Below are positions 8,740 through 20,700 of a DNA stretch of 64,000 nt, piece by piece. Below the pieces are notes generated by a model that was not told where the DNA came from, did no database searches, and saw only the letters and a list, made by a program, of their open reading frames with translations. How positions within the stretch are numbered: position 1 is the first letter of the stretch; each line of letters starts with the position of its first letter. A program made the translations under genes and the position numbers. Source of the DNA: Helicobacter pylori (GTDB lineage: Bacteria > Campylobacterota > Campylobacteria > Campylobacterales > Helicobacteraceae); assembly GCF_001653455.1 (NCBI RefSeq), contig NZ_CP011486.1, forward strand, positions 558,001 through 622,000, in the 5' to 3' direction.

Positions 8740-10173
8740 ATGAATACTTTGATAAGATGCATTAGCTTATTAGGTTTGTGCGTTGCTTTAGCCCTAGCCC
8801 AAACCCCTTCTAAAACTCCAGCTGAAATCAAACAAATTCTTAACAATTATAGCCATAAGAATTTAAAGCTCATTGATCCGCCGACAAGTTCTTTAGAAGC
8901 GACACCGAGTTTTTTGCCCTCGCCTAAAGAAACAGCGACCACGATCAATCAAGAGATTGCTAAATACCATGAAAAAAGCGATAAAGCCCCTTTAGGGTTG
9001 AATGAATTGCTTAAAGGGGCTAGCACTAATCTCAGTTTGCAAGCGCAAGAACTCAATGTTAAGCAGGCGATGAAAAACCACACCATCGCCAAAGCGATGT
9101 TTTTGCCCACTTTGAATACGAGTTATAATTTTAAAAATGAAGCTAGGGATACCCCAGAATATAAGCATTATAACACCCAACAACTCCAAGCTCAAGTTAC
9201 ATTGAATGTGTTTAATGGTTTTAGCGATGTGAATAATGTCAAAGAAAAGTCTGCGACTTACCGCTCCACTGTGGCTAATTTAGAATACAGCCGCCAAAGC
9301 GTGTATTTGCAAGTGGTGCAACAATATTATGAGTATTTTAACAACCTCGCTCGCATGATCGCTTTGCAAAAGAAATTAGAGCAAATCAAAACGGACATTA
9401 AAAGGGTTACTAAGCTCTATGACAAAGGGCTAACGACGATTGATGATTTGCAAAGTTTGAAAGCGCAAGGGAATTTGAGCGAATACGATATTTTGGACAT
9501 GCAATTTGCTTTGGAGCAAAACCGCTTGACTTTAGAGTATCTCACTAACCTCAATGTGAAAAATCTGAAAAAGACCACGATTGATGCGCCTAATTTGCAA
9601 CTAAGAGAAAGGCAGGATTTGGTTTCTTTGAGGGAGCAGATTTCTGCAATCAGATACCAAAACAAGCAACTCAATTATTACCCCAAGATAGATGTGTTTG
9701 ACTCATGGCTTTTTTGGATTCAAAAACCCGCTTATGCCACAGGGCGTTTTGGGAATTTCTACCCCAATCAACAAAACACCGCTGGGGTTACTGCGACTTT
9801 GAATATTTTTGATGATATAGGCTTGAGTTTGCAAAAGCAATCCATCATGTTAGGCCAATTAGCGAATGAAAAGAATTTAGCCTATAAAAAGCTAGAGCAA
9901 GAAAAAGACGAACAACTTTACCGAAAATCGCTTGATATTGCTAGGGCTAAGATTGAATCTTCCAAAGCCAGTTTGGATGCGGCTAACCTTTCTTTTGCCA
10001 ACATTAAAAGGAAATACGACGCTAATTTAGTGGATTTTACGACCTATTTAAGGGGTTTAACCACGCGCTTTGATGCAGAAGTGGCTTACAATTTAGCGCT
10101 CAATAATTACGAAGTGCAAAAAGCCAATTACATTTTCAATAGCGGACACAGAATACAAGATTATGTGCATTAA
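8740..10173 (+). CDS. hefA: TolC-like outer-membrane efflux channel HefA
   Basis: 477 residues with a Sec signal peptide (residues 1-21, cut after ALA). Two copies of the TolC-type domain can be seen, each with long helices: about residues 85-265 (ending KLYDKGLTTIDDLQSLKAQ) and 290-470 (ending KYDANLVDFTTYLRG). HefA forms the exit duct for the RND pump HefBC and, in H. pylori, contributes to drug and bile salt efflux. An ATG rather than the in-frame TTG just upstream is chosen because GGAGGG (8730-8735) is then well placed. It is followed after nine bases by hefB. Confidence 0.95.
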   Translation: MNTLIRCISLLGLCVALALAQTPSKTPAEIKQILNNYSHKNLKLIDPPTSSLEATPSFLPSPKETATTINQEIAKYHEKSDKAPLGLNELLKGASTNLSLQAQELNVKQAMKNHTIAKAMFLPTLNTSYNFKNEARDTPEYKHYNTQQLQAQVTLNVFNGFSDVNNVKEKSATYRSTVANLEYSRQSVYLQVVQQYYEYFNNLARMIALQKKLEQIKTDIKRVTKLYDKGLTTIDDLQSLKAQGNLSEYDILDMQFALEQNRLTLEYLTNLNVKNLKKTTIDAPNLQLRERQDLVSLREQISAIRYQNKQLNYYPKIDVFDSWLFWIQKPAYATGRFGNFYPNQQNTAGVTATLNIFDDIGLSLQKQSIMLGQLANEKNLAYKKLEQEKDEQLYRKSLDIARAKIESSKASLDAANLSFANIKRKYDANLVDFTTYLRGLTTRFDAEVAYNLALNNYEVQKANYIFNSGHRIQDYVH

Positions 10174-10182
10174 GGGAATGAA

Positions 10183-10890
10183 ATGATACGAAAAATTTTA
10201 ATAGGATTGTGTTTAAGTCTTTTGAGTTTGGAAGCTGGCGAAAAAGTGTATGCGATTTTCAATGTGAAAGCGATGCAAGATTCCAAGCTCACCTTAGATA
10301 GCACAGGGATTGTGGATAGCATTAAGGTTACTGAGGGGAGTGTGGTCAAAAAGGGCGATGTTTTGTTGCTTTTGTATAACCAAGACAAGCAAGCTCAAAG
10401 CGATTCTACCGAGCAACAGCTCATTTTTGCTAAAAAACAATACCAACGATACAGCAAAATTGGGGGCGCGGTGGATAAAAACACTCTAGAGGGCTATGAA
10501 TTTACTTATAAACGCTTGGAGTCTGATTACGCTTATTCTATTGCGGTATTGAATAAAACCATTTTAAGAGCCCCTTTTGATGGCGTGATAGCGAGCAAAA
10601 ACATTCAAGTGGGCGAAGGGGTGAGCGCGAACAGCACGGTGTTACTGAGATTAGTCAGTCATGCTAGAAAATTAGTCATTGAATTTGATTCCAAATACAT
10701 TAATGCGGTCAAAGTGGGGGATACTTACACTTATTCTATAGACGGGGATTCCAATAAACATGAAATTAAAATCACTAAGATTTACCCCACCGTTGATGAA
10801 AACACACGAAAAGTGAGTGCAGAAGCCCTTTTGTCTAATCCTATGGCAGTGGGGCTTTTTGGCGATGGGTTTATCCAAACGAAACAATAG
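10183..10890 (+). CDS. hefB: Membrane fusion (periplasmic adaptor) protein HefB
   Basis: 235 residues, short for the HlyD/AcrA adaptor family. An N-terminal signal peptide (about 1-18) is followed by a lipoyl-like half motif (GIVDSIKVTEGSVVKKGDVLL, about residues 44-64), a shortened helical hairpin, the second lipoyl half (RAPFDGVIASKNIQVGEGV, about 128-146) and a beta-barrel domain. It links the inner-membrane pump HefC to the outer-membrane channel HefA. It is nine bases after hefA and nine before hefC, clearly one operon. Confidence 0.93.
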   Translation: MIRKILIGLCLSLLSLEAGEKVYAIFNVKAMQDSKLTLDSTGIVDSIKVTEGSVVKKGDVLLLLYNQDKQAQSDSTEQQLIFAKKQYQRYSKIGGAVDKNTLEGYEFTYKRLESDYAYSIAVLNKTILRAPFDGVIASKNIQVGEGVSANSTVLLRLVSHARKLVIEFDSKYINAVKVGDTYTYSIDGDSNKHEIKITKIYPTVDENTRKVSAEALLSNPMAVGLFGDGFIQTKQ

Positions 10891-10899
10891 GATATTATC

Positions 10900-13800
10900 A
10901 TGTATAAAACAGCGATAAATCGTCCTATTACGACTTTAATGTTTGCTTTGGCGATTGTCTTTTTTGGGACTATGGGCTTTAAAAAATTGAGCGTGGCGCT
11001 TTTCCCTAAAATTGATATGCCTACGGTGGTGGTTACTACGACTTATCCTGGGGCTAGCGCTGAAATCATAGAAAGTAAGGTAACCGATAAGATTGAAGAA
11101 TCGGTGATGGGGATTGATGGGATCAAAAAGGTTACTTCCACTAGCTCTAAAAATGTGAGTATCGTGGTCATTGAATTTGAGTTAGAAAAGCCTAATGAAG
11201 AAGCCCTAAACGATGTGGTCAATAAAATTTCTTCGGTGCGTTTTGATGACTCCAATATTAAAAAACCCTCCGTGAATAAATTTGATACCGACAGCCAACC
11301 CATTATTTCATTGTTTGTGAGCAGTTCAAGCGTGCCGGCTACGACTTTGAACGATTACGCTAAAAACACCATTAAACCCATGCTCCAAAAAATCAATGGG
11401 GTGGGAGGCGTGCAACTCAACGGCTTTAGGGAGCGCCAAATTAGAATTTATGCTGACCCTACTTTGATGAATAAATACAACTTGACTTATGCGGATCTTT
11501 TCAGCACGCTTAAAGCGGAGAATGTGGAAGTTGATGGGGGGCGCATTGTCAATAGTCAAAGAGAATTATCAATCTTAGTGAATGCGAATAGTTATAGCGT
11601 TGCGGATGTAGAAAAGATCCAAGTGGGTAATCATGTGCGTCTTGGCGATATTGCAAAAATTGAAATCGGTTTAGAAGAAGACAACACTTTTGCAAGCTTT
11701 AAAGATAAGCCCGGTGTGGTTTTAGAAATCCAAAAGATTGCGGGAACGAATGAAATTGAAATCGTAGATAGGGTGTATGAAGCCTTAAAACACATTCAAG
11801 CCATAAGCCCTAACTATGAAATCAGGCCTTTTATGGACACGACAACTTTCATTCGCACTTCTATTGAAGATGTGAAATTTGACTTGGTTTTAGGGGCGAT
11901 TTTAGCGGTTTTAGTGGTGTTTGTATTCTTGCGTAGCGGGACGATCACTTTAGTTTCAGCGATTTCTATCCCTGTTTCTATCATGGGGACTTTTGCGCTT
12001 ATCCAATGGATGGGCTTTTCGCTCAACATGCTCACCATGGTAGCCTTAACTCTGTCTATAGGGATCATTATTGATGATGCGATCGTGGTGATTGAAAATA
12101 TCCATAAAAAGCTAGAAATGGGCATGGAAAAACGCAAAGCAAGCTATGAGGGAGTGAGGGAAATTGGCTTTGCGTTAGTGGCGATTTCAGCAATGTTGCT
12201 TTCAGTTTTTGTGCCTATAGGGAACATGAAAGGCATTATCGGACGCTTTTTTCAAAGTTTTGGGATCACGGTGGCCTTAGCGATCGCTTTGTCGTATGTG
12301 GTGGTCGTTACGATTATCCCCATGGTAAGCTCGGTAGTCGTTAATCCTAGGCATTCTCGTTTCTATGTGTGGAGTGAGCCTTTTTTTAAAGCTTTAGAGT
12401 CTCGTTATACCAAGTTACTTCAATGGGTTTTAAACCACAAGCTCATTATATTTATAGCGGTGGTTTTGGTGTTTGTGGGTTCACTTTTTGTGGCTTCTAA
12501 GCTCGGCATGGATTTCATGCTTAAAGAAGATAGGGGGAGGTTTCAAGTGTGGCTTAAGGCTAAACCGGGCGTGAGCATAGATTACATGACGCAAAAGAGT
12601 AAGATCTTTCAAGAAGCGATTGAAAAGCATGCTGAAGTGGAATTTACCACTTTGCAAGTGGGTTATGGCACCTCGCAAAATCCTTTTAAAGCGAAGATTT
12701 TTGTGCAACTCAAGCCTTTAGAAGAGCGTAAAAAAGAACACCAATTGGGGCAATTTGAATTGATGAGCGCTTTAAGGAAGGAATTAAGAAGCTTACCGGA
12801 AGCTAAAGATTTAGAGAATATCAATCTTACTGAAGTTTCTCTTATAGGAGGTGGTGGGGATAGTTCGCCCTTTCAAACCTATGTGTTCTCTCACTCTCAA
12901 GAAGCGGTGGATAAAAGCGTGGCGAATTTGAAGAAATTCTTATTAGAAAGCCCTGCATTAAAAGGCAAGGTTGAAAGCTATCACACAAGCACGAGCGAAT
13001 CGCAACCGCAATTGCAACTCAAAATCTTAAGGCAAAACGCTAACAAATACGGCGTGAGCGCTCAAACCATTGGTTCAGTGGTAAGCTCTGCTTTCTCTGG
13101 GACTTCTCAAGCGAGTGTGTTCAAAGAAGATGGTAAAGAATACGACATGATCATTAGAGTGCCTGATGATAAGCGCGTTTCTGTGGAAGATATTAAACGC
13201 TTGCAAGTGCGTAACAAATACGATAAATTGATGTTTTTAGACGCTTTAGTGGAAATCACAGAAACCCAAAGCCCGTCGAGCATTTCTCGCTACAACCGCC
13301 AGCGTAGCGTTACGGTGCTCGCTCAGCCTAATAGGAGTGCGGGCGTTTCTTTGGGCGAAATTTTAACGCAAGTGAGTAAAAACACTAAAGAATGGCTGGT
13401 TGAAGGGGCGAATTACAGATTCACCGGTGAAGCGGATAATGCTAAAGAAAGCAATGGGGAGTTTATGATCGCTCTAGCGACGGCGTTTGTGTTGATTTAT
13501 ATGATTTTGGCAGCGTTGTATGAATCCATTTTAGAGCCTTTTATTATCATGGTTACCATGCCTTTAAGCTTTTCAGGGGCGTTTTTTGCTTTAGGTTTAG
13601 CGCACCAGCCTTTGAGCATGTTTTCTATGATAGGTTTGATCTTGCTCATTGGTATGGTGGGTAAAAACGCAACGCTTTTAATTGATGTCGCCAACGAAGA
13701 GCGTAAAAAAGGCTTGAACATTCAAGAAGCCATTTTATTTGCCGGCAAAACCCGTCTAAGACCGATTTTAATGACCACCATTGCGATGGTTTGTGGCATG

Positions 13801-13986
13801 TTGCCTTTAGCGTTAGCGAGTGGGGATGGATCAGCGATGAAATCCCCTATAGGGATTGCGATGAGTGGGGGCTTGATGATTTCTATGGTGTTAAGTTTAC
13901 TCATTGTGCCGGTGTTTTATCGTTTGCTCGCTCCCATAGACGATAAAATCAAGCGGTTTTACCAAAACCAAAAAGCTTTAGAATGA
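10900..13986 (+). CDS. hefC: RND-family multidrug efflux transporter HefC
   Basis: 1028 residues, standard RND size. Helix 1 is at about residues 11-28, followed by the first large periplasmic loop, then helices 2-6 from about 330. The proton-relay pair is visible in helix 4 as GIIIDDAIVVIEN (about residues 387-399). A second loop and helices 8-12 follow, with the duplicated motif GMVGKNATLLIDVANEERKKG near 920. It is the proton-driven inner-membrane pump of HefABC, implicated in antibiotic and bile resistance. Its stop overlaps the next start in an ATGA arrangement. Confidence 0.96.
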   Translation: MYKTAINRPITTLMFALAIVFFGTMGFKKLSVALFPKIDMPTVVVTTTYPGASAEIIESKVTDKIEESVMGIDGIKKVTSTSSKNVSIVVIEFELEKPNEEALNDVVNKISSVRFDDSNIKKPSVNKFDTDSQPIISLFVSSSSVPATTLNDYAKNTIKPMLQKINGVGGVQLNGFRERQIRIYADPTLMNKYNLTYADLFSTLKAENVEVDGGRIVNSQRELSILVNANSYSVADVEKIQVGNHVRLGDIAKIEIGLEEDNTFASFKDKPGVVLEIQKIAGTNEIEIVDRVYEALKHIQAISPNYEIRPFMDTTTFIRTSIEDVKFDLVLGAILAVLVVFVFLRSGTITLVSAISIPVSIMGTFALIQWMGFSLNMLTMVALTLSIGIIIDDAIVVIENIHKKLEMGMEKRKASYEGVREIGFALVAISAMLLSVFVPIGNMKGIIGRFFQSFGITVALAIALSYVVVVTIIPMVSSVVVNPRHSRFYVWSEPFFKALESRYTKLLQWVLNHKLIIFIAVVLVFVGSLFVASKLGMDFMLKEDRGRFQVWLKAKPGVSIDYMTQKSKIFQEAIEKHAEVEFTTLQVGYGTSQNPFKAKIFVQLKPLEERKKEHQLGQFELMSALRKELRSLPEAKDLENINLTEVSLIGGGGDSSPFQTYVFSHSQEAVDKSVANLKKFLLESPALKGKVESYHTSTSESQPQLQLKILRQNANKYGVSAQTIGSVVSSAFSGTSQASVFKEDGKEYDMIIRVPDDKRVSVEDIKRLQVRNKYDKLMFLDALVEITETQSPSSISRYNRQRSVTVLAQPNRSAGVSLGEILTQVSKNTKEWLVEGANYRFTGEADNAKESNGEFMIALATAFVLIYMILAALYESILEPFIIMVTMPLSFSGAFFALGLAHQPLSMFSMIGLILLIGMVGKNATLLIDVANEERKKGLNIQEAILFAGKTRLRPILMTTIAMVCGMLPLALASGDGSAMKSPIGIAMSGGLMISMVLSLLIVPVFYRLLAPIDDKIKRFYQNQKALE

Positions 13987-14546
13987 AAAAAATTGTTTTA
14001 ATTTTGGCTTTAGGGGTGGGTTTGTTAGGGGCGTTTGAGTCTAAAAAAAGTCATATTTATTTTGGGGCTATGGTGGGTTTAGCCCCTATTGAAATAAAAC
14101 CGGCTAGCGATTCTTCTTATACCGCTTTTTTATGGGGGGCTAAAGGGGGGTATCAATTCGCTTTTTTAAAAGCTTTAGCATTAAGGGGTGAATTTTCCTA
14201 TCTCATGGCCATCAAGCCCACAGCGTTTCATACGATTAACACTTCTTTATTGAGTTTAAACATTGATGCATTGAGCGACTTTTACACTTATAAAAAATAC
14301 AGCTTTGGGGTGTATGGGGGGCTTGGGATAGGGTATTTTTATCAAAACAACCATTTAGGCATGAAAAATAGTTCGTTTATGGGGTATAACGGGCTATTTA
14401 ATGTGGGGCTTGGTAGCACGATTGACAAACACCACCGCATAGAGCTTGGGGCTAAAATCCCTTTTTCAAAAACCAGAAATTCTTTTAAAAATTCTTATTT
14501 TTTAGAGAGCGTTTTTATCCATGCGAGTTATAGTTATGCATTCTAA
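13983..14546 (+). CDS. Putative outer-membrane protein downstream of hefC
   Basis: 187 residues with a signal peptide (MKKIVLILALGVGLLGAFES, about 1-18) and beta-strand-like, glycine-rich segments (YSFGVYGGLGIGYFYQ, GLFNVGLGSTID). The terminal residue is phenylalanine (HASYSYAF), the usual C-terminal signature of barrel proteins handled by BamA. The start overlaps the hefC stop by four bases, so it belongs to the hef operon; whether it aids efflux is unknown. It occupies the HP0608 position of the species. Confidence 0.75.
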   Translation: MKKIVLILALGVGLLGAFESKKSHIYFGAMVGLAPIEIKPASDSSYTAFLWGAKGGYQFAFLKALALRGEFSYLMAIKPTAFHTINTSLLSLNIDALSDFYTYKKYSFGVYGGLGIGYFYQNNHLGMKNSSFMGYNGLFNVGLGSTIDKHHRIELGAKIPFSKTRNSFKNSYFLESVFIHASYSYAF

Positions 14547-14565
14547 GGGAAATATGTTGCAAAAA

Positions 14566-14603
14566 GTAACCAATTAATGGTTGTTGTAAATGAGATTGGT
14601 TAC
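14566..14603. repeat. 9-base perfect inverted repeat upstream of the giant autotransporter gene
   Basis: GTAACCAAT (14566-14574) and its exact complement ATTGGTTAC (14595-14603) flank a 20-base spacer, between the hef operon and the autotransporter gene. There is no T-run after it, so it is not a normal terminator; it may be an operator or, if transcription starts upstream, a 5' leader hairpin. Possible -10 boxes for the downstream gene are TACAAT (14644-14649), TAGTAT (14663-14668) and TATAAC (14685-14690). I cannot decide among them. Confidence 0.5.
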
Positions 14604-14707
14604 TAAATACATAAAAGGGGTTGCGTCGTTTTCTTTTAATTAATACAATGAGCTTTTTTTGGATAGTATTAAGAAATGTAGTGATATAACATGAAAGGGT
14701 TCAAAAT

Positions 14708-17700
14708 ATGACTTATAGAAGTAGCAAAATAGATTTAAAGAATGAACGCTTTAGTAAAAACCGCTCTTTTAAGGGCATTAAAAAGAAAATCGCTAAAAAA
14801 TACAAAATCAAAAACTCGCCTTCAATTTCTCATGCATTCAAAACGCATTCAAGCTTTTCTCTCAATAAAAAAATCTTTTTAGGGCTAGGGTTTGTCTCAG
14901 CTTTGAGCGCTCAAAGTGAAGATTATAATAGTTCAGTGTATTGGCTAAACAGCGTGAATGAAAATCACAGCAACAAATCTTACTATATCAGCCCTTTACG
15001 CACTTGGGCTGGGGGGAGTAGGAATTTCACGCAAAATTACAACAACAGCAATTTATATATAGGGACAAAAAACGCTTCCGCAACGCCCAACAATAATTCT
15101 ATATGGTTTGGGGAAAAGGGCTATATAGGTTTTATTACAGGGGTTTTTAAGGCTAAAGACATTTTTATTACAGGTAATGTTGGATCAGGCAATGAATGGA
15201 AAACCGGTGGGGGTGCAATACTTGTTTTTGAAAGCTCAAACGAATTGACCACTAATGGGGCTTATTTTCAAAATAATAGAGCCGGGACGCAAAATTCGTG
15301 GATCAATTTGATTTCCAATCATAGCGTGCATTTGACAAACACGAATTTTAGCAACCAAACCCCGCATGGGGGCTTTAATGTCATGGGGCGAAAGATCACT
15401 TATAACAGCGGGATTATTAATGGTGGGAATTTTGGCTTTGATAATGTGGATAGTCATGGCACAACCACCATTAGCGGCGTAACTTTCAATGATAATGGCG
15501 CGCTCACTTACAAGGGGGGTAATAGCATTGGGGGGAGCATCACTTTCACTAACTCTAGTATCAATCATTACAAGCTCAATCTTAACGCTAATAGTATTAC
15601 CTTTAACAACAGTGCTTTAGGGAGCATGCCTAATGGCAACGCTAACACCGTGGGGGAAGCTTATATCCTTAATGCAAGCAATATTACTTTTAACAATTTG
15701 ACCTTTAACGGAGGTTGGTTTGTTTTTAATAGGCCTGATGCTCATGTTAACTTTCAAGGCACAACCACGATCAACAACCCCACTTCGCCTTTTTTAAACA
15801 TGACCGGTAAAGTTACCATTAACCCTAATGCGATTTTTAACATTCAAAATTACACGCCTAGCATAGGGAGTTCTTACACGCTTTTTAGCATGAAAAATGG
15901 CAACATCACTTATAATGGTGTGAGTGATTTGTGGAATATTATCAGGCTTAAAAACACACAAGCCACAAAAGACAACAACAAAAACGCCGCTTCTTCTAAC
16001 AACACCCACACTCACTATGTAACTTACAATTTAGGCGGCACGCTCTATCATTTCAGACAAATTTTTAGCCCTGATTCTATTGTTTTACAATCCATTTATT
16101 ATGGCGCAAATAATATCCATTACACCAATAGCGTGAATATCCATGACAATGTTTTTAATTTAAAAAACATTAAAGACGACAAAGAAAACACGATTTTTTA
16201 TTTCAATGGCTTAAACACTTGGAATTACACTAATGCGAAATTCACTCAAACTTATGGCGGAAATAATAGCGCTCTAGTCTTTAACGCTACGACCCCTTGG
16301 GCTAATGGTGCAAACCCTAAATCCAGTAGCACGGTGCGTTTTGGGGGGTATGAGGGAATTAATTGGGGGAAAACGGGTTATATCACCGGCACTTTCACAG
16401 CCGATAGGGTTTATATCACCGGTAACATGATGTCTGGGAATGGCGCTCAAACCGGCGGAGGGGCGACTTTAAATTTTGTGGGCGCGACTGAAATCAATAT
16501 CGCCGGGGCTGATTTTAAAAACCTAAAAACCACTTCACAAAACTCTTACATGACTTTTATGGCGCTAGGGGATAGCTCTGGGAGCGGTAAAATTAATGTT
16601 TTTCAATCTGATTTTTACGATTGGACGAATGGGGGGTATGATTTTACCGGTAATAGCGTTTTTGATAAAGTGAATTTCAATAAAGCCTATTACAAGTTTC
16701 AAGGGGCTGATAATACTTACACTTTTAAAAACACGAATTTTGTAGACGGGAATTTCAAGTTTCAAGGCAACACCACTATTGAAAATAATTCTGTTTTAGA
16801 CAATGGCGCTTATTCTTTTGAAGGCATAAGCAATGCGTTTAATTCTAGCAAATTTAACCATGGATCGTTTCATTTTAGCCATGCAGAGCAGACAGACGCT
16901 TTTAATAACAACTCGTTCAATGGCGGATCGTTTAGTTTTAACGCCAAACAAGTGGATTTTAGTGGGAACTCGTTTAATGGGGGCGTGTTTGATTTCAACA
17001 ATACCCCTAAAGCCAATTTTAATAACGACACTTTTAATGTGAATAACCAATTCAAACTGAATGGCCCTCAAACAACTTTTAGCTTCAATAAGGGCGTTGT
17101 TTTCAACATGCAAGGGCTTTTGAATAGCTTGAGCGTGGGCAAGACTTATCAATTACTCAACGCTAAAAGCGTGGATTATAAGGATAATAATAACACTTTA
17201 TACCAAATGCTGCACTGGACTAGCGGAGGAAATCCTAGCGGCACGCTAGTGGATGAGGATAAATCCGCACCAAACAACACTAAAATTTACAATGTCCAAT
17301 TCACTGATAACGGCTTGACTTACTACATTAAAGAAAATTTTAACAACGGGATCACGCTCACTCGTTTATGTACTCTAGGTTACACGCATTGCGTGAATAT
17401 CCATGACAATGCGTTTTATCTTAAAAATATCAATAATAGCGCGAGCGATACCGTGTTCTATCTCAATGGCATGACGACTTGGAAGATCGCTGGCACAGGC
17501 GTTTTCACGCAAGATTATAGCGGCGCTAACAGCGTTTTAGTGTTCAACCAAACCACCCCCTTTCTTGATGGAGCGAATCCCACTTCTAATAGCGTGGTGA
17601 GTTTTGGGAAAACTTCAGGGGCTGAATGGGGGCTAGTGGGCTATATTCATGGCGTTTTTAAAGCCAATCAAATTGATATTACCGGTACGATTCGCTCCGG

Positions 17701-20700
17701 TAATGGGGCTAAAACCGGTGGGGGAGCGATTTTAGTCTTTAACGCTCAAGAGCGTTTGAATATCGCTAATGCAAATTTAAATAACGATAAAGCCGGTTTA
17801 CAAAATTCATGGATGAATTTCATTGTTAATAATGGCAATGTGAATGCAACAAACGCAAATTTTAGCAACCAAACCCCGCATGGAGGCTTTAATCTTAAAG
17901 CCGATAACATTACTTGGAATAAAGGGTCTGTGAGTGGAGGGGGGAATTTTGGCGTGGATAACGCCAATAGTAATGGCACAACCACCATCAGTGGCGTAAC
18001 TTTCAATGATAACGGCACTTTGATTTATAAAGGGGGCGAAAACAACGCCGGGAATTCTTTAACCTTAGAAAACAACACCTTCAATTCCTACAATATCAAC
18101 GCAAGGGTGCAAAACCTTATTTTTAATAACAACTCGTTTAATGGCGGTAGCTATTCGTTTAATGACACTAAAAATATCACCCTTAAAGGCACAAACACGC
18201 TCATTAACAGCGACCCTTTCAGCCACCTTAAAGGCTCAGTCGCTATCAATGACAATAGTATTTTTAACATTCAAAGGAATTTGACAGATAAAACCACTTA
18301 CACGCTTTTGAGCGGGGATAGCATCAAGTATAACAACCAAACTCTAGCCGATAATCTTTTTTCAAAAAATTTGTGGAACTTGATCCATTATGACGGCGAA
18401 CAAGGGACTTTATTAAGAACGGATAACAACACTTATTTTGTGCAATTCACCCAGAGTAATGGCCAAAAATTCGTTTTTGAAGAGACTTTTAATCCTGGCT
18501 CTATCACCTATAAATATTTCACTATCCATTCTTCACTTTTCCATTCAGACGATGATTCTAAGGATATTTGGAGTCAAGTGAAAAAGCAATTTGATTTCAT
18601 TCCAGGAAAAACCCCTGTGTGTGTTGGGGTGTGCTATATCGCGCCTTATAAAAATCAAGATCTTATCGGATCTAGCGCTTTTGCGTGGTCGCTTAATTTT
18701 GGGGCTACGGTGGTAGGGACTTTGCTGTTGGGGAGCGCTCAAGAAAAGGCTAATGACAATGGGGGGTCTATTTGGTTTGGTAAAAACAATTTGTTGTATT
18801 TGCATGGCAATTTCAATGCGACTAATATCTTTTTAACCAATAATTTTAATGTCGGCAATCCTAACGCCGGCGGTGGGGCAACGATTCATTTTAACGCTGA
18901 TGAAACCTTAAACGCTGACGGGCTGAATTACACGAATTTCCAAACCGTGGCTATGGGTTTGCAAACTAGTGCGAGCCAGCACTCATGGGCGAATTTTAAC
19001 TCCAGGCTTTCTATGGAGATTAAAAACTCTAACTTTAGGGATTTCACATGGGGAGGCTTTAATTTTAACTCAGGGCGTATCGCTTTTGAAAACACCACTT
19101 TTAGCGGTTGGACGAATATCAATGGAGCGACAGAAAGCGCTTCATCGTATGTGAATATGGTTGCCAATACGGATTTGATTTTTACTGATTCCATTTTGGG
19201 TGGGGGCGTTCGCTACGATTTGAAAGCCAAACACATTATTTTCAATAACTCTCAAATAGTCATTGATGTGTCTAAGAATGTGAATCAATCTTCATTGAAT
19301 GGGAATGTTACTTTCAATCATTCCAGGCTTTCTGTCAAATCCAACGCCGCTATCAATATTGGGGATAGCCAAACCCAAACGATTTTAGAAAACGCTTCAA
19401 GCCTTTCTTTTTATAACAACAGCGTAGCGAATTTTAACGGCGCAACCACTTTTAAGGGCGTGTCTTACTTGAACTTGAACCCTAACGCTCAATTAAGCTT
19501 CAATCAAGCGAATTTCAATAACGCTAATGTAACCTTTTATGGCATCCCGCTATTTGGCAAAACGCCTGATTTTGGTAACTCTGTGCGTCTTATTAATTTC
19601 AATGGGGATACGAATTTCAATCAAGCGACACTCAATTTAAGGGCTAAAAATATCCATATCAATTTTCAAGGCGCTTCTACTTTTGAAAATAACTCTACGA
19701 TGAATTTAGCTGAAAGTTCTCAAGCAAGTTTTAACGCTCTTAGTGTAGTGGGGGAAACGAATTTTAACCTCAACGGCTCAAGTTTATTGAATTTCAATGG
19801 TAATAGCGTTTTTAACGCCCCTGTGAGTTTCTATGCCAACAATTCTCAAATCTCTTTCACCAATTTGGCAACTTTTAACGCAAACGCTTCATTTGATTTG
19901 AGCAATAATAGCGCCTTGAATTTTCAAAGCGTTCTTTTAAATGGCTCTTTAAGCCTTTTAGGCAATGGCGGTAACGCTCTAGCGATTAATGCAAGCGGGA
20001 ATTTTAGCTTTGGATCTCAAGGGATTTTGAATCTGTCTAATGTGAATTTATTTGATGCAAAAAACAAGCCCTTAGTTTATGAGATTTTAAAAGCTCAAAA
20101 CATTGAGGGCTTAACAGGAAATAATGGCTATCAAAAAGTTAGTTTTTATGGCATACAGATTGACAAGGCCAATTACTCGTTTAATAACGGCGTTCATTCT
20201 TGGAGTTTCACTAACCCGCTCAACACAACCGAAACGATTACAGAAACCCTATACAACAACCGCTTGAAAGTGCAGATCTCTCAAAACAATACTTCTAATA
20301 ATACAATGTTCAATCTCGCTCCTAGTTTGTATTTTTACCAACAAAACCCTTATAATGAAAGCGCTAATTCCTATAATTACACGAGCGATAAAGCTGGCAC
20401 TTATTATTTGACTAGCAATATTAGAGGCTTTAATCAAAACAATGAGATACCTGGGACTTATAACGCGCAAAACCAGCCATTACAAGCCCTACACATCTAT
20501 AACCAGGCTATCACTAAGCAAGATTTAAGCGTAATTGCTAATTTAGGTAAGGAGTTTTTGCCTAAAATGGCTAATCTTATCGCTTCAGGGGATTTGGATA
20601 ACCTTAATTTGAAGAGTGCGGATAGTTTTGATACCATTCTTAAAGTCTTAAAGAAATACGATATTAGTATCAACCAAGCAAATTGGAAAAGCTTGTTGGG

